Assembly: GCF_003290125.1 (NCBI RefSeq)
Contig: NZ_QMKH01000004.1
Span: 62,001-126,000 of the forward strand
Reading direction: 5' to 3'
Length of the DNA stretch: 64,000 bases
Source of the DNA: Microvirga flavescens
GTDB lineage: Bacteria; Pseudomonadota; Alphaproteobacteria; Rhizobiales; Beijerinckiaceae
In this document: positions 45,851 through 54,497 of the stretch, piece after piece
Numbering within the stretch: the stretch's first letter is position 1
How the letters are laid out: every line of letters starts with the position of its first letter
Program-made: the position numbers and the translations under genes
The notes under the pieces: model-generated
Told to the model about the DNA's origin: nothing
The model's database searches: none
The model's input: the letters and a program-made list of their open reading frames with translations, nothing else

Positions 45851-46160
45851 ACTTGCCCCGTAGATATCGACTGTCAAAATTTAGTGAGAAGTGTCCGCCG
45901 CATAGGCAGTGCGGACATCCTGATCGTCTGGTCTATTGAACTTCACGGGGAGCACTGACAACCCCAAAATTATCGATCTCGAAAACCTGATGGCCTGACA
46001 GAGGACACTAAACGGTTATCTTAGGCCAACGAAGGTCTTTGAGGTCATTTGGTGGCTTACATACAGACCAAGGGAATTGCCTTAGTACGTTAATCTGGTA
46101 CAGAAACGGTTGATCGACACGTTCAGCGGCCAGCGAAACCTTAGCTTTCCTTGCCTGGCA

Positions 46161-46191
46161 AATTGGCAATCTTCTCCCACCCCCTCCGCCA
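46161..46191 (+). repeat. Candidate attR of the tRNA-Ser island
   Basis: Positions 46175-46191 reproduce the last 17 bp of tRNA-Ser exactly. A larger 31-bp unit, 46161-46191, recurs at 48310-48340 with two mismatches. Together with the integrase next to the tRNA this defines an island of about 18.4 kb. Confidence 0.7.
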
Positions 46192-46227
46192 GTTCATTCG
46201 TTGATGTGCGTATCGAGAAATCGATAC

Positions 46228-46380
46228 CCGATACCCGATTTCTGTCAGGAGGAAGCGGGGATCTGACGGATTGGCTTCGATCTTCCGCCGAAGTTGGCCG
46301 ATGTAGACTCGCAAATACTGCGTGTCGTTCTCGTGAGCCGCCGCCGCCCCAGACGGCTGTGACGTTTTCATTTTCGCGTT
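46228..46380 (-). pseudogene. Remnant of response regulator kdpE (C-terminal DNA-binding part)
   Basis: On the minus strand HENDTQYLRVYIGQLRRK and the following FLLTEIGYR match the winged-helix C-terminus of KdpE, the response regulator for the potassium ATPase Kdp. The codons for VWG expected just before it are in another frame, so a frameshift is visible. Nothing of the receiver domain is seen. The frame then runs on into the attR sequence. It looks like chromosomal debris next to the attachment site. Confidence 0.75.
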
Positions 46381-46530
46381 CGGCCTTCCATCTGCCAAAT
46401 CTGAACGAAGTTCGTGAACGCCGTAGAGCGGGTTATATCGACCCAGAAATTCCCGACCGTCCTGCCTTCGAGCGCGAAAACAGTCGGCACTCTCAGTGCC
46501 GACTGCCGCCGTTGCAAGGGGGCCTCGTAA

Positions 46531-47952
46531 TTAGAGGGTGTAGAGACCGAAGCTTGAGGCGGAGAGGGCGAGACCCGCTTTCAGCTGCGCGAACTGCACC
46601 TGCACGCCTGCGCCCGTGCCATCGGCGTCATAGAACAGCGCACCCGTCGTGCTGTTGTAGATGATCCGGTGGGCCGCAGTCGTCGCTTCAGACCCGATTT
46701 TAAACTGCGTTGCCTGTAGCTGACTGTTATAGACGATCAGCCCATCGTCCGTTTCCTCGACCACGACATCCGGAAATTTCCGGAACACGTGGGTCTCGAG
46801 CTCGATCTTGTCGCCTTCGGTCACATTGAAGTCGGTGATCGTATCCACGTTGCTGGAACCCAGCGTCCAGTCAAACCGGAACACGTCCCGGCCGCTGCTG
46901 CCGCTCAGTACGTCCGACCCGTCGCCGCCTACCAGCGTGTCGTAAGAGGCACCGCCATCGAGGGTGTCGGCCCCGGCACCTCCCAGGAGCTCGTCGTTGC
47001 CACCCAGTCCCTGCAGCTCATTCGCTGCTCCGTTGCCTTGCAGCATGTCGCTGTATGTTGTCCCCTGTAGCCCTTCGATACTGACAAATACGTCGCCCTG
47101 CGCTTCGCCTGTGTTGATCGATGGATTCATCAAGCTCACACGTATCCCAGACGTTGTGCTTGAATAAACGGCGGTATCAAAACCGTCGCCACCGTCAAGC
47201 GAATCCGCGCCGATTCCACCAGCAAGGATGTCATTGCCAGTCCAGCCGATGATTGTATCATCGCCGCCTGCGCCGAAGATCACATCATTGTCTTCGCCAG
47301 CGTCGAGGTGATCATTGCCGCCACCGCCATCGAGCCAATCGTTCCCATAACGTCCGAACAGGACGTCATTACCGGTATTTCCGCTCAGGACGTCATTACC
47401 ATAGCCACCATCGACAGTGTCGTTTCCACCGTCCCCGAACAGCCTGTCATCGCCTCCAAGTCCGAAGAGTTGGTCAGCGCCAGCACCTCCCAAAAGTATG
47501 TTTCCGAGATTGCTGCCATACAAGACGTCGTTGAAGGCGGTGCCACCTAAGCCCTCGACGGAAGGACCGTAAGTGTCTCCTTTTGCGTCTCCAGTATTAA
47601 TTGACGGTTCGCTCAAACTTGCGACGAGGCCCGATGTGGAAGCGCTGTAACTGACAATCGTAAAGCCAGAAGTGCCTGTATAGTTGACCTCCGCTGCAAG
47701 GTCTTCTGCCTCGCCGTAAAGGAAGTCATTGTGATAATCCCCATCAAAATCGATGGGCAAGAACGATGGCGGTAGAACGTTAATTTCAACAGATGGCGTA
47801 GATGGCGCAGGAGGTCTACTTGGGCGGTCCAAATCAATGTGTCCGTCTGCGTAAATAATCATAGTGCCAGGGACCCACCCTCCATAGGTTATAATACCAC
47901 CGGTCCCATCGAAGAATTCATCGTGAGCCTGCATGAGTTGATTAACAGCCAT
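46531..47952 (-). CDS. RTX-type calcium-binding protein
   Basis: A 473-residue protein with a run of glycine/aspartate-rich nonapeptides (GGxGxDxLx) at about 150-260 and a second group at 310-350, ending with a C-terminal region typical of substrates of type I secretion (RDVFRFDWTLG, TITDFN, later ALFYDADGTG). Such proteins are exported by an ABC/HlyD/TolC channel and fold on binding calcium. No transporter gene is next to it. It lies between the two att-like repeats. Confidence 0.9.
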   Translation of the reverse strand: MAVNQLMQAHDEFFDGTGGIITYGGWVPGTMIIYADGHIDLDRPSRPPAPSTPSVEINVLPPSFLPIDFDGDYHNDFLYGEAEDLAAEVNYTGTSGFTIVSYSASTSGLVASLSEPSINTGDAKGDTYGPSVEGLGGTAFNDVLYGSNLGNILLGGAGADQLFGLGGDDRLFGDGGNDTVDGGYGNDVLSGNTGNDVLFGRYGNDWLDGGGGNDHLDAGEDNDVIFGAGGDDTIIGWTGNDILAGGIGADSLDGGDGFDTAVYSSTTSGIRVSLMNPSINTGEAQGDVFVSIEGLQGTTYSDMLQGNGAANELQGLGGNDELLGGAGADTLDGGASYDTLVGGDGSDVLSGSSGRDVFRFDWTLGSSNVDTITDFNVTEGDKIELETHVFRKFPDVVVEETDDGLIVYNSQLQATQFKIGSEATTAAHRIIYNSTTGALFYDADGTGAGVQVQFAQLKAGLALSASSFGLYTL

Positions 47953-48309
47953 AATTTTCTCCCGGGTCTGCGTCCATCATCCCCATTGGGCTTTGGACGC
48001 CAATTACTTGCCCCCGTTGAGTTAGCCTTGTTCTCGCTCAGGTCTTCTCAAGGGAAGATTGTCCGCGATGGAGGGGGGCGCGCACTCTCTGTTTAGATGG
48101 GGAAATGAGTGAAGTGAGTAATTTTCATATGACTGAAGCTGACTTAACGCTTATTTTTTATAGCCTTAGAAGAATTTGAGATGATGCACGCGTAAATACG
48201 TTCGACATTATCGTCTTGATAGAGAGGGAACTGATCTGCATTACACCTTCAGCCGGCGTAGAGGTATAGTGTTCAAGGCGTGCCCTCGCCGCGACCTCTC
48301 AAATCGGAA

Positions 48310-48344
48310 AATTGGCAATCTTCTCCCACTCCCTCCACCATTTT
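48310..48344 (+). repeat. Second att-like repeat (degenerate tRNA-Ser 3' end)
   Basis: Positions 48324-48344 match the tRNA-Ser 3' end and the four following T over 21 bp with two mismatches. The preceding 14 bp are identical to those before the candidate attR at 46161. It may be an older attachment site or a remnant of an earlier insertion, making 46.2-48.3 kb a second element. Confidence 0.6.
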
Positions 48345-48372
48345 GCCCCCTAGTCTCTTGAAGAGAGCTGGT

Positions 48373-48392
48373 CAAAGCCAAGTTTGGCTTTG
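48373..48392. promoter_or_regulatory. Palindrome upstream of second RTX gene
   Basis: CAAAGCCAA and TTGGCTTTG are perfect 9-bp arms separated by 2 bp, ending 28 bp before the start codon. The position suits an operator or a 5' UTR hairpin. No regulator is identified. Confidence 0.4.
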
Positions 48393-48420
48393 TGCGCGGC
48401 CCATAGAGAGGAAATAGGTC

Positions 48421-49509
48421 ATGGCTTGGTACGCTCCGATCTCCGGAACGACGGCGGTCAATAGCGCCGCGAATGGCGAGAGTATCTTCATCGGCCCCAC
48501 CGTCACCCTCAGCGTCACCGGTTCTCGTGCCATTTATTTCCAGGGGACGGGGAACGTTGCCGACATCTACGGCACTGTCGTCAGCACCACCGCGAGCGGC
48601 ATTCGACTCGGGGACGGCTCAGCCGCTCAAGGGCATACGATTGACGTCCATGCCGGTGCGTTCATTCGGGGCTATGGCGATACAGGATTCGTAGCCTTTG
48701 GTTATGGCACCCAATTTACCAATGCTGGGGACATTTTTGGTTCGAGTGCCGGTGTTGTCCTGAACTCGGCGAATGCCGCCACGTCTACGACGCTCGTCAA
48801 TTCCGGCACCATCGCTGGTCGCACTTATGGTGTGCTCCACAACGCAGACGAGGCGGTGACCATCACCAACAGCGGCCTCATCCAGGGCAAGTATGCTTTT
48901 TACGCCTCCGGCAGTATCGATACGATCATCAATACCGGCAGGATTGTTGGCATTGTCGAGCTCAGCGAGGGCGACGATGTTTATAGCGGTGCTTCGGGGC
49001 GGCTGTCCGGCCTGCTCTCTGGCGGTCTGGGTAACGATACAGCTACCGGCGGTATCGACGACGACTCGTTCTCCGGCGGCCTTGGCAACGATCTCCTCAT
49101 GGGCGGCGTGGGTAACGACACGCTGCTTGGTGATGAAGGCAACGACAAGCTCCATGGTGGGCTCGGCCGGGATATCCTGACTGGCGGCGTGGGTATGGAC
49201 ATCTTCGCCTTCGACACCGCGCTCAGCAAGTCGGGCAATGTCGATACAATCACCGACTTCAGCCATGCGGACGACACGATTTGGTTGTCGAAGGCGATCT
49301 TTAAAGGGGCAGGTACAGGCGCGCTGAAATCAAAAGTCTTCTACAAGGGCGCCAAGGCGCACGACGCGGATGATCGCATCATCTACGACAAGGGGACGGG
49401 CGCACTCTATTACGACCCGGACGGGACGGGATCGAAGGCGCAAATCAAGATTGCCACGCTGGCCAACAAGCCCGTCGATCTCGCCCACAACGACTTCCTG
49501 TTGGTGTAG
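48421..49509 (+). CDS. RTX-type calcium-binding protein
   Basis: A 362-residue protein. The N-terminal half has beta-helix-like repeats (ITNSGLIQGKYAF, VNSGTIAGRTYG). Three to four RTX nonapeptides follow at about 200-250 (GGLGNDLLMGGVGNDTLLG), then a C-terminal secretion-type domain (DIFAFDTALSKSGNVDTITD). A good ribosome-binding site (GAGGAAATAGGTC) precedes the ATG. It is divergent from the other RTX gene and shares its C-terminal plan. Confidence 0.9.
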   Translation: MAWYAPISGTTAVNSAANGESIFIGPTVTLSVTGSRAIYFQGTGNVADIYGTVVSTTASGIRLGDGSAAQGHTIDVHAGAFIRGYGDTGFVAFGYGTQFTNAGDIFGSSAGVVLNSANAATSTTLVNSGTIAGRTYGVLHNADEAVTITNSGLIQGKYAFYASGSIDTIINTGRIVGIVELSEGDDVYSGASGRLSGLLSGGLGNDTATGGIDDDSFSGGLGNDLLMGGVGNDTLLGDEGNDKLHGGLGRDILTGGVGMDIFAFDTALSKSGNVDTITDFSHADDTIWLSKAIFKGAGTGALKSKVFYKGAKAHDADDRIIYDKGTGALYYDPDGTGSKAQIKIATLANKPVDLAHNDFLLV

Positions 49510-49718
49510 TGCCCCTTCCCTCGTCTTCGTGGGCAGTTCCCCAGATGGCGGGACTCGTGACGGCAAGACCTCGCTACAGCGCTGCGTGCGCTCCGATCTG
49601 GTTCTGATCAGAACCCATCCGTTAGCGACGGCAACCTTTGACGGGCATTCGCGTTTATCGCCGGGACCTTGGCTGCCCTTCTGCCGCCCCGCCCACGGAC
49701 ATGTCCTAAGGAGAAGCC

Positions 49719-50648
49719 ATGAGCCACCGTCACGCTGAAATGGTGAGGATCGAGGGGGGCACATTTCGCATGGGGTCGGACAATCACTATCCCGAGGAAG
49801 CGCCCGTCCACCGTGTGACCGTCGACGGATTCTGGATAGACCGGACGCCTGTCACCAACCGGGAGTTCAGCGCCTTCGTCGCGGCGACGGGGCATGTTAC
49901 CGTTGCAGAGACAAAACCCGATCCCAAGGATTATCCCGGCGCATTGCCGCACATGCTGAAGGCGGGCTCTCTTGTGTTCAATCCGCCGTCCCATCCGGTC
50001 AATCTGAACGATTGGAGCCAGTGGTGGACCTTCAGGTTCGGGGCGAACTGGAGGCGGCCCTATGGACCAGGATCCTCGATCAAAGGCCTGGATAATCACC
50101 CGGTCGTTCATGTGGCCTATCCCGATGCCGTGTCCTACGCCGCCTGGGTAGGCAAGGAATTGCCGACGGAAGCTGAGTGGGAATTCGCCGCGCGCGGTGG
50201 CCTCGACGGAGCCGAGTATGCCTGGGGCGACGAACTCACTCCGGAGGGTCGCCACATGGCGAACACGTGGCAGGGAGCTTTTCCGCTCCAGAACACACGC
50301 GAAGACGGCTACGAGCGGACGTCACCCGTCATGGCTTTCCCGCCCAATGGCCACGGCCTCTACGACATGATCGGCAATGTGTGGGAATGGACGAGCGATT
50401 TCTACGCTTCGAAGCACCCCGCCGATGCAGAGAGGCCATGTTGCGTTCCACACAACCCACGCGGAGGCCGGGAAGATCAAAGCTACGATCCCTGTCAGCC
50501 GCAGATCCGCATTCCTCGCAAGGTGCTGAAAGGCGGCTCACATCTTTGCGCGCCGTCCTATTGCCGACGCTACCGTCCGGCCGCGCGCCATCCGGAGCCT
50601 ATCGATACGTCCACGAGCCATGTCGGCTTCCGCTGTGTCGTGAGGTAG
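49719..50648 (+). CDS. Formylglycine-generating enzyme family protein (sulfatase-modifying factor)
   Basis: A 309-residue FGE-sulfatase domain protein. It starts MVRIEGGTFRMGSDNHYPEE after a short leader and carries GKELPTEAEWEFAARGG and IGNVWEWTSDFY. The motif CAPSYCRRYRPAARH places Cys277 and Cys282 where the catalytic cysteine pair of FGE lies. Because that pair is kept, it is likely a true formylglycine-generating enzyme that activates sulfatases, unlike the many relatives lacking it. No sulfatase is encoded in the window. Confidence 0.9.
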   Translation: MSHRHAEMVRIEGGTFRMGSDNHYPEEAPVHRVTVDGFWIDRTPVTNREFSAFVAATGHVTVAETKPDPKDYPGALPHMLKAGSLVFNPPSHPVNLNDWSQWWTFRFGANWRRPYGPGSSIKGLDNHPVVHVAYPDAVSYAAWVGKELPTEAEWEFAARGGLDGAEYAWGDELTPEGRHMANTWQGAFPLQNTREDGYERTSPVMAFPPNGHGLYDMIGNVWEWTSDFYASKHPADAERPCCVPHNPRGGREDQSYDPCQPQIRIPRKVLKGGSHLCAPSYCRRYRPAARHPEPIDTSTSHVGFRCVVR

Positions 50649-50681
50649 CGGTACGCATGCCGCCCCCTCGAACCGCGCTGG

Positions 50682-51920
50682 TCACGCGTAGCGTTGGTCG
50701 TATTCCAGGATCGCGTTCAACAGAACCTGCGCCCCAGCGCCACATTCTTCAAGGGTGGTGCTCTCCGCTTCGTTGTGACTCAATCCCCCTTCGCATGGCA
50801 CGAAGATCATCGTGGTCGGCGCGACGCGGGCGATGTAAGCGGCATCGTGCCCTGCCCCGGACACCATGTCCCTTGCCGGAAGACTCGCCTTTTCGGTTCC
50901 AGCGCGCACCGCCGCGACGCAATCTGGATCGAAGCGAACGGCGGGGGAATCCCATACCTTCTTCGCTTCGGCTTCGAGGCCGATTTCCTTCGCGATGGCG
51001 GGAATGGCCTCCATCAGCTTGCGTTCCATCACGTCCAGCACCGCATCGTCCGGATGCCGAAAATCGACGGTGAAGAAGACGTGGCCCGGGATCACATTGC
51101 GGGAATTGGGCTTCACCTCCAGAAGGCCGACCGTGCCGACTGCGGACGGTGCGTGCTCAAGAGCGATCTGGTCCACCCGCTCGACAAGCCGCGCTGCGCC
51201 CAGAAGAGCGTTCGTGCGCAGGCTCATGGGGGTCGAGCCTGTATGGGCCTCACGGCCTGTCAGCTCGACCTCATACCAGCGCATGCCTTGAACGCCGGTG
51301 ACGACGCCGACGACTTTCTGTTCGGCTTCGAGGATCGGCCCTTGTTCGATATGAAGCTCGAACATTGCGCCGAACTTCACCGAACCCGGGGCCGCCGTGC
51401 CACGATAGCCGATGCTCTCGATAGCATCGGCAAAGCGCACGCCCTGCCTGTCCTCCCGGCTATCGGCGAAGGCGCGGTCGAACACGCCTGCATATACGCC
51501 TGAGCCCAGCATGGCGGGGGCAAAGCGCGAGCCTTCCTCGTTCGTCCAGTTGACGAGCATCAGCGGGGCGTTGGTCTCGTAACCGAGATCGTGGATCGTG
51601 CGCAGGGCCTCCAGACCACCGAGAACGCCGAGAATGCCGTCGAACTTGCCGCCGGTCGGCTGCGTGTCGAGGTGGCTGCCGATGGCAATCGGCTCCACGT
51701 CATTCCGCTTGCCCGGCCTGAACGCGAACATGTTGCCGACCTGATCGACAGTGACCGTGCAACCGAGCGTCTCGCATTGGCTGCGGAACCAGTCGCGAAC
51801 CTGCTTGTCGAAATCCGTCAGGGTGAGCCGGCAAATTCCCCCCTTGGTGGTGCCGCCGATTTTGGCGGTTTCCATCAGGCTGTCCCAAAGGCGCTGCGGA
51901 TTGATGGTGAGGTTTTGCAT
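50682..51920 (-). CDS. M20-family N-carbamoyl amino acid amidohydrolase (probable beta-ureidopropionase)
   Basis: A 412-residue zinc/manganese amidohydrolase of the AmaB/HyuC/allantoate amidohydrolase family. Metal-site motifs are GSHLDTQPTGGKFDG (H83, D94) and NWTNEEGSRF (E128/E129), with LHIEQGP and GAGHDA later. Following dihydropyrimidinase in the same direction, it most likely hydrolyses N-carbamoyl-beta-alanine and N-carbamoyl-beta-aminoisobutyrate, the third step of reductive pyrimidine breakdown. Hydantoin or allantoin substrates cannot be excluded from sequence alone. Confidence 0.88.
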   Translation of the reverse strand: MQNLTINPQRLWDSLMETAKIGGTTKGGICRLTLTDFDKQVRDWFRSQCETLGCTVTVDQVGNMFAFRPGKRNDVEPIAIGSHLDTQPTGGKFDGILGVLGGLEALRTIHDLGYETNAPLMLVNWTNEEGSRFAPAMLGSGVYAGVFDRAFADSREDRQGVRFADAIESIGYRGTAAPGSVKFGAMFELHIEQGPILEAEQKVVGVVTGVQGMRWYEVELTGREAHTGSTPMSLRTNALLGAARLVERVDQIALEHAPSAVGTVGLLEVKPNSRNVIPGHVFFTVDFRHPDDAVLDVMERKLMEAIPAIAKEIGLEAEAKKVWDSPAVRFDPDCVAAVRAGTEKASLPARDMVSGAGHDAAYIARVAPTTMIFVPCEGGLSHNEAESTTLEECGAGAQVLLNAILEYDQRYA

Positions 51921-51935
51921 GATCTCGCCCTCGTT

Positions 51936-53375
51936 TCAGCGAACCACGGCCTTCGGCGCAGTGCTCGCTTTCCAGCGGCGCTGCGCTTCAGCAAAGGCCG
52001 GGAGCGGACGGCGGGAGACGAAACGGCCTTGGCCGCGCTGTGCCTTCACCTGTCCGTTCTCCGCCGCCAACTGCCCGCGCAGATAGACCTTTGCGGGCAG
52101 GCCCGTGAGTTCGAAGCCTTCGAACACGTTGTATTCGATGCGGCTGACCTGGGTCTTGGCCGAAACGGTCTTGGTCGCCTTCGGATCCCAGATCACGATG
52201 TCCGCGTCGGCTCCCGGCATGATAACGCCTTTTTGGGGGTACATGTTGAGAATGCGGGCCGCGTTGGCCGACGTCGCTGCGACGAACTCGTTCGGCGTCA
52301 GCCTGCCGGAATTCACGCCGGCGCTCCAGAGCACCGGCATGCGATCCTCGAGCCCGCCCGTGCCGTTCGGGATGATGCGGAAGTCGTTCTTGCCGATGCG
52401 CTTCTGCTCCATGGTGAAGGAGCAATGGTCGGTGGCGACGACCTGCAGCGAGCCCGATTGCAAGCCCGCCCAGAGGCTGTCCTGATGGGATTTGTGGCGG
52501 AAGGGCGGAGACATCACGCGTTGTGCCGCGTGATCCCAGCTCTTGTTGAGATAGTCCGTATCATCGAGCACGAGGTGCTGGATCAACGGCTCGCCGAACA
52601 CGCGCTGACCCGCAGCACGCGCGCGGGCAATCGCCTCATGAGCGGGCTTGGATGACGTGTGGACGATATAGAGCGGGCAGCCAGCCATGTCGGCGATGAC
52701 GATCGCGCGCTGGGCCGCCTCCCCCTCCACCGCTGGCGGGCGGGAATAGGCGTGGAATTCGGGGCCGGTCTTGCCTTGGGCGATAAAGTCTTCCTGCATC
52801 TGAGCGACCACGTCGCCGTTCTCGGCATGAACGAGGGCCGTGGCGCCAAGCTCCGCGCAGCGCTTGAAGGAGCGGAAGAGGATGTCGTCATCCACCATCA
52901 GCGCGCCCTTATAGGCCATGAAATGCTTGAAGGTGTTCACCCCGTGGGTGTTCACGATCTCCCCCATCTCGCGTTCGACCTGATCGGACCAAGTGGTGAC
53001 CGCGAGGTGGTACGAATAATCGCCCGCCGCCTTTTCGGACTTGTTCCGCCAGTCGCGATAAGCATCGACGAGGGATTGGTTCTGGCCCGGAATGCAGAAG
53101 TCCACGATTGTCGTGGTGCCGCCCGACAAGGCCGCCTTGGTGCCCCACTCGAAATCGTCTGCCGACACGGTTCCCATGAACAGGAACTCCATGTGCGTGT
53201 GCGGGTCGATGCCGCCCGGCATGACGTAAGCGCCGCCCGCATCGACGATTTCGGTTCCAGCTGGCGCTTCGAGGTTTTCGCCGACGGCGACGATCCGTTC
53301 ACCGTCCACCAAAACATCGGCCCGGCGGCTCAAGTCAGCATTAACAACGGTGCCGCCGCGGATGAGTAGGGCCAT
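51936..53375 (-). CDS. Dihydropyrimidinase (D-hydantoinase)
   Basis: A 479-residue cyclic amidohydrolase opening dihydrouracil and dihydrothymine. GGIDPHTHMEF gives the metal histidines H59 and H61, and FMAYKGALM contains the Lys156 expected to be carbamylated. The Met at 53375 has a GGAGAC ribosome-binding site; the frame is open for 64 more codons upstream without family resemblance. It lies 15 bp before the amidohydrolase gene and after the substrate-binding protein gene. In pathway terms it is PydB. Confidence 0.93.
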   Translation of the reverse strand: MALLIRGGTVVNADLSRRADVLVDGERIVAVGENLEAPAGTEIVDAGGAYVMPGGIDPHTHMEFLFMGTVSADDFEWGTKAALSGGTTTIVDFCIPGQNQSLVDAYRDWRNKSEKAAGDYSYHLAVTTWSDQVEREMGEIVNTHGVNTFKHFMAYKGALMVDDDILFRSFKRCAELGATALVHAENGDVVAQMQEDFIAQGKTGPEFHAYSRPPAVEGEAAQRAIVIADMAGCPLYIVHTSSKPAHEAIARARAAGQRVFGEPLIQHLVLDDTDYLNKSWDHAAQRVMSPPFRHKSHQDSLWAGLQSGSLQVVATDHCSFTMEQKRIGKNDFRIIPNGTGGLEDRMPVLWSAGVNSGRLTPNEFVAATSANAARILNMYPQKGVIMPGADADIVIWDPKATKTVSAKTQVSRIEYNVFEGFELTGLPAKVYLRGQLAAENGQVKAQRGQGRFVSRRPLPAFAEAQRRWKASTAPKAVVR

Positions 53376-53434
53376 AGTGGATGTCTCCTCTGGTCGTTTC
53401 TTGTTAAGGGCGGATTGTTCCCGCCGGAACAGAA

Positions 53435-53457
53435 CTCCTCCCCATGATGGGGAGGAG
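53435..53457. repeat. Strong hairpin between transporter and dihydropyrimidinase genes
   Basis: Ten-base arms CTCCTCCCCA and TGGGGAGGAG flank a 3-nt loop. On the minus-strand transcript it comes 19 nt after the binding-protein stop and about 60 nt before the dihydropyrimidinase start. The T-run after it is weak, so partial termination or 3'-end protection of the transporter mRNA is likely. Confidence 0.6.
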
Positions 53458-53475
53458 CGCTTTTGGTTGATGGCA

Positions 53476-54465
53476 TCACTTCGCGTCGACGACCGCGTGG
53501 CTCCAGGCACCTTCCGGCTTCTTGGTAATGACCGGAGAATCGCCGCCTGAAGCGAGCAGCGTCGCAACCGTGCGGTCGTAATCCGCCGGATCGAGCTTGC
53601 CCTTGCCGGACGTGTCGAGAAGCTTCGCGATCTCGCCTGCCATGCGCTTCTGGTGCTTTTCGGTCTGAGCGCCGGAGGCGTCGTTGTCGAGGACGATCTT
53701 GGCCGCCTCGTCGGGGTTCTGGCGCATGTAGTCCCAACCCTTCTGGGAGGCCGCTACGAACTTCGCCATCTTGGCGACGAAGGCCGGGTCCTTCAGCTTG
53801 TCCTGAATGACATAGAGACCGTCCTCGAGCGTCGCGACGCCCTGGTCCTCGTACTTGAAGACGACAAGCTGTTCGGGCTTGAAGCCGGCATCGATGACCT
53901 GCCAATACTCGTTGTAGGTCATGGTCGAGATGCAGTCGGCCTGCTTCTGAATGAGCGGATCGACGTTGAAGCCCTGTTTGAGAACCTTCACGCCGCCTGC
54001 CGATCCATCGGTCTTGAAGCCCAGTTTGGCCATCCAGGCGAGGAACGGGTACTCGTTGCCCGAAAACCAGACGCCGAGCGTGCGGCCCTTCAGGTCCGCC
54101 GGAGCCTTGATGCCGGTTTCCGCGCGGCAGGTCAGCATCATGCCCGACTTCTTGAAAGGCTGGGCGATGTTGACGAGCGGCACGCCTTTTTCACGCGCGG
54201 CGAGAGCCGAGGGCATCCAGTCCACGATGACGTCCGCGCCGCCGCCGGCGATGACCTGGGGCGGTGCGATATCGGGGCCGCCCGGCTTGATGGTTACATC
54301 GAGGCCGGCTTCCTTGTAGAACCCTTTGTCCTTCGCGACGTAGTATCCCGCGAACTGCGCTTGGGTGACCCATTTGAGCTGGATCGTCACCTTGTCGGCC
54401 TGAGCGAAGGCCGACGTCGTGAAGCCAACGGCGAGAGCCCCGGCCAATAGAACGCTTCTCATCAT
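53476..54465 (-). CDS. ABC transporter substrate-binding protein (NMT1/ThiY-like)
   Basis: A 329-residue periplasmic protein with a clear signal peptide (MMRSVLLAGALAVGFTTSAFA) and the NMT1/THI5-like fold: KWVTQAQFAGYYVAKDKGFY, then AGGGADVIVDWMPSALAARE. This family binds pyrimidine-like ligands, including the thiamin precursor FAMP. Inside a pyrimidine catabolic cluster, import of a pyrimidine or related base is the likely role. It is followed on the same strand by the dihydropyrimidinase gene. Confidence 0.88.
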   Translation of the reverse strand: MMRSVLLAGALAVGFTTSAFAQADKVTIQLKWVTQAQFAGYYVAKDKGFYKEAGLDVTIKPGGPDIAPPQVIAGGGADVIVDWMPSALAAREKGVPLVNIAQPFKKSGMMLTCRAETGIKAPADLKGRTLGVWFSGNEYPFLAWMAKLGFKTDGSAGGVKVLKQGFNVDPLIQKQADCISTMTYNEYWQVIDAGFKPEQLVVFKYEDQGVATLEDGLYVIQDKLKDPAFVAKMAKFVAASQKGWDYMRQNPDEAAKIVLDNDASGAQTEKHQKRMAGEIAKLLDTSGKGKLDPADYDRTVATLLASGGDSPVITKKPEGAWSHAVVDAK

Positions 54466-54497
54466 TCTTCTCTCCTCCTACGTCGTCCGATGTTCCC

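Larger units (their letters stand above)
47953..48420. other. Intergenic between two divergent RTX genes
   Basis: About 470 bp holding promoters for both RTX genes, the second att-like repeat (48310-48344) and a perfect short palindrome (48373-48392). A plus-strand 85-codon frame at the left is the antisense of the first gene's start and is not called. Confidence 0.5.

Noticed and set aside
46110-46664. 184-codon plus-strand frame across the candidate attR
   Set aside because: Runs antisense to the kdpE remnant and the RTX gene end; low-complexity Arg/Pro-rich C-terminus.
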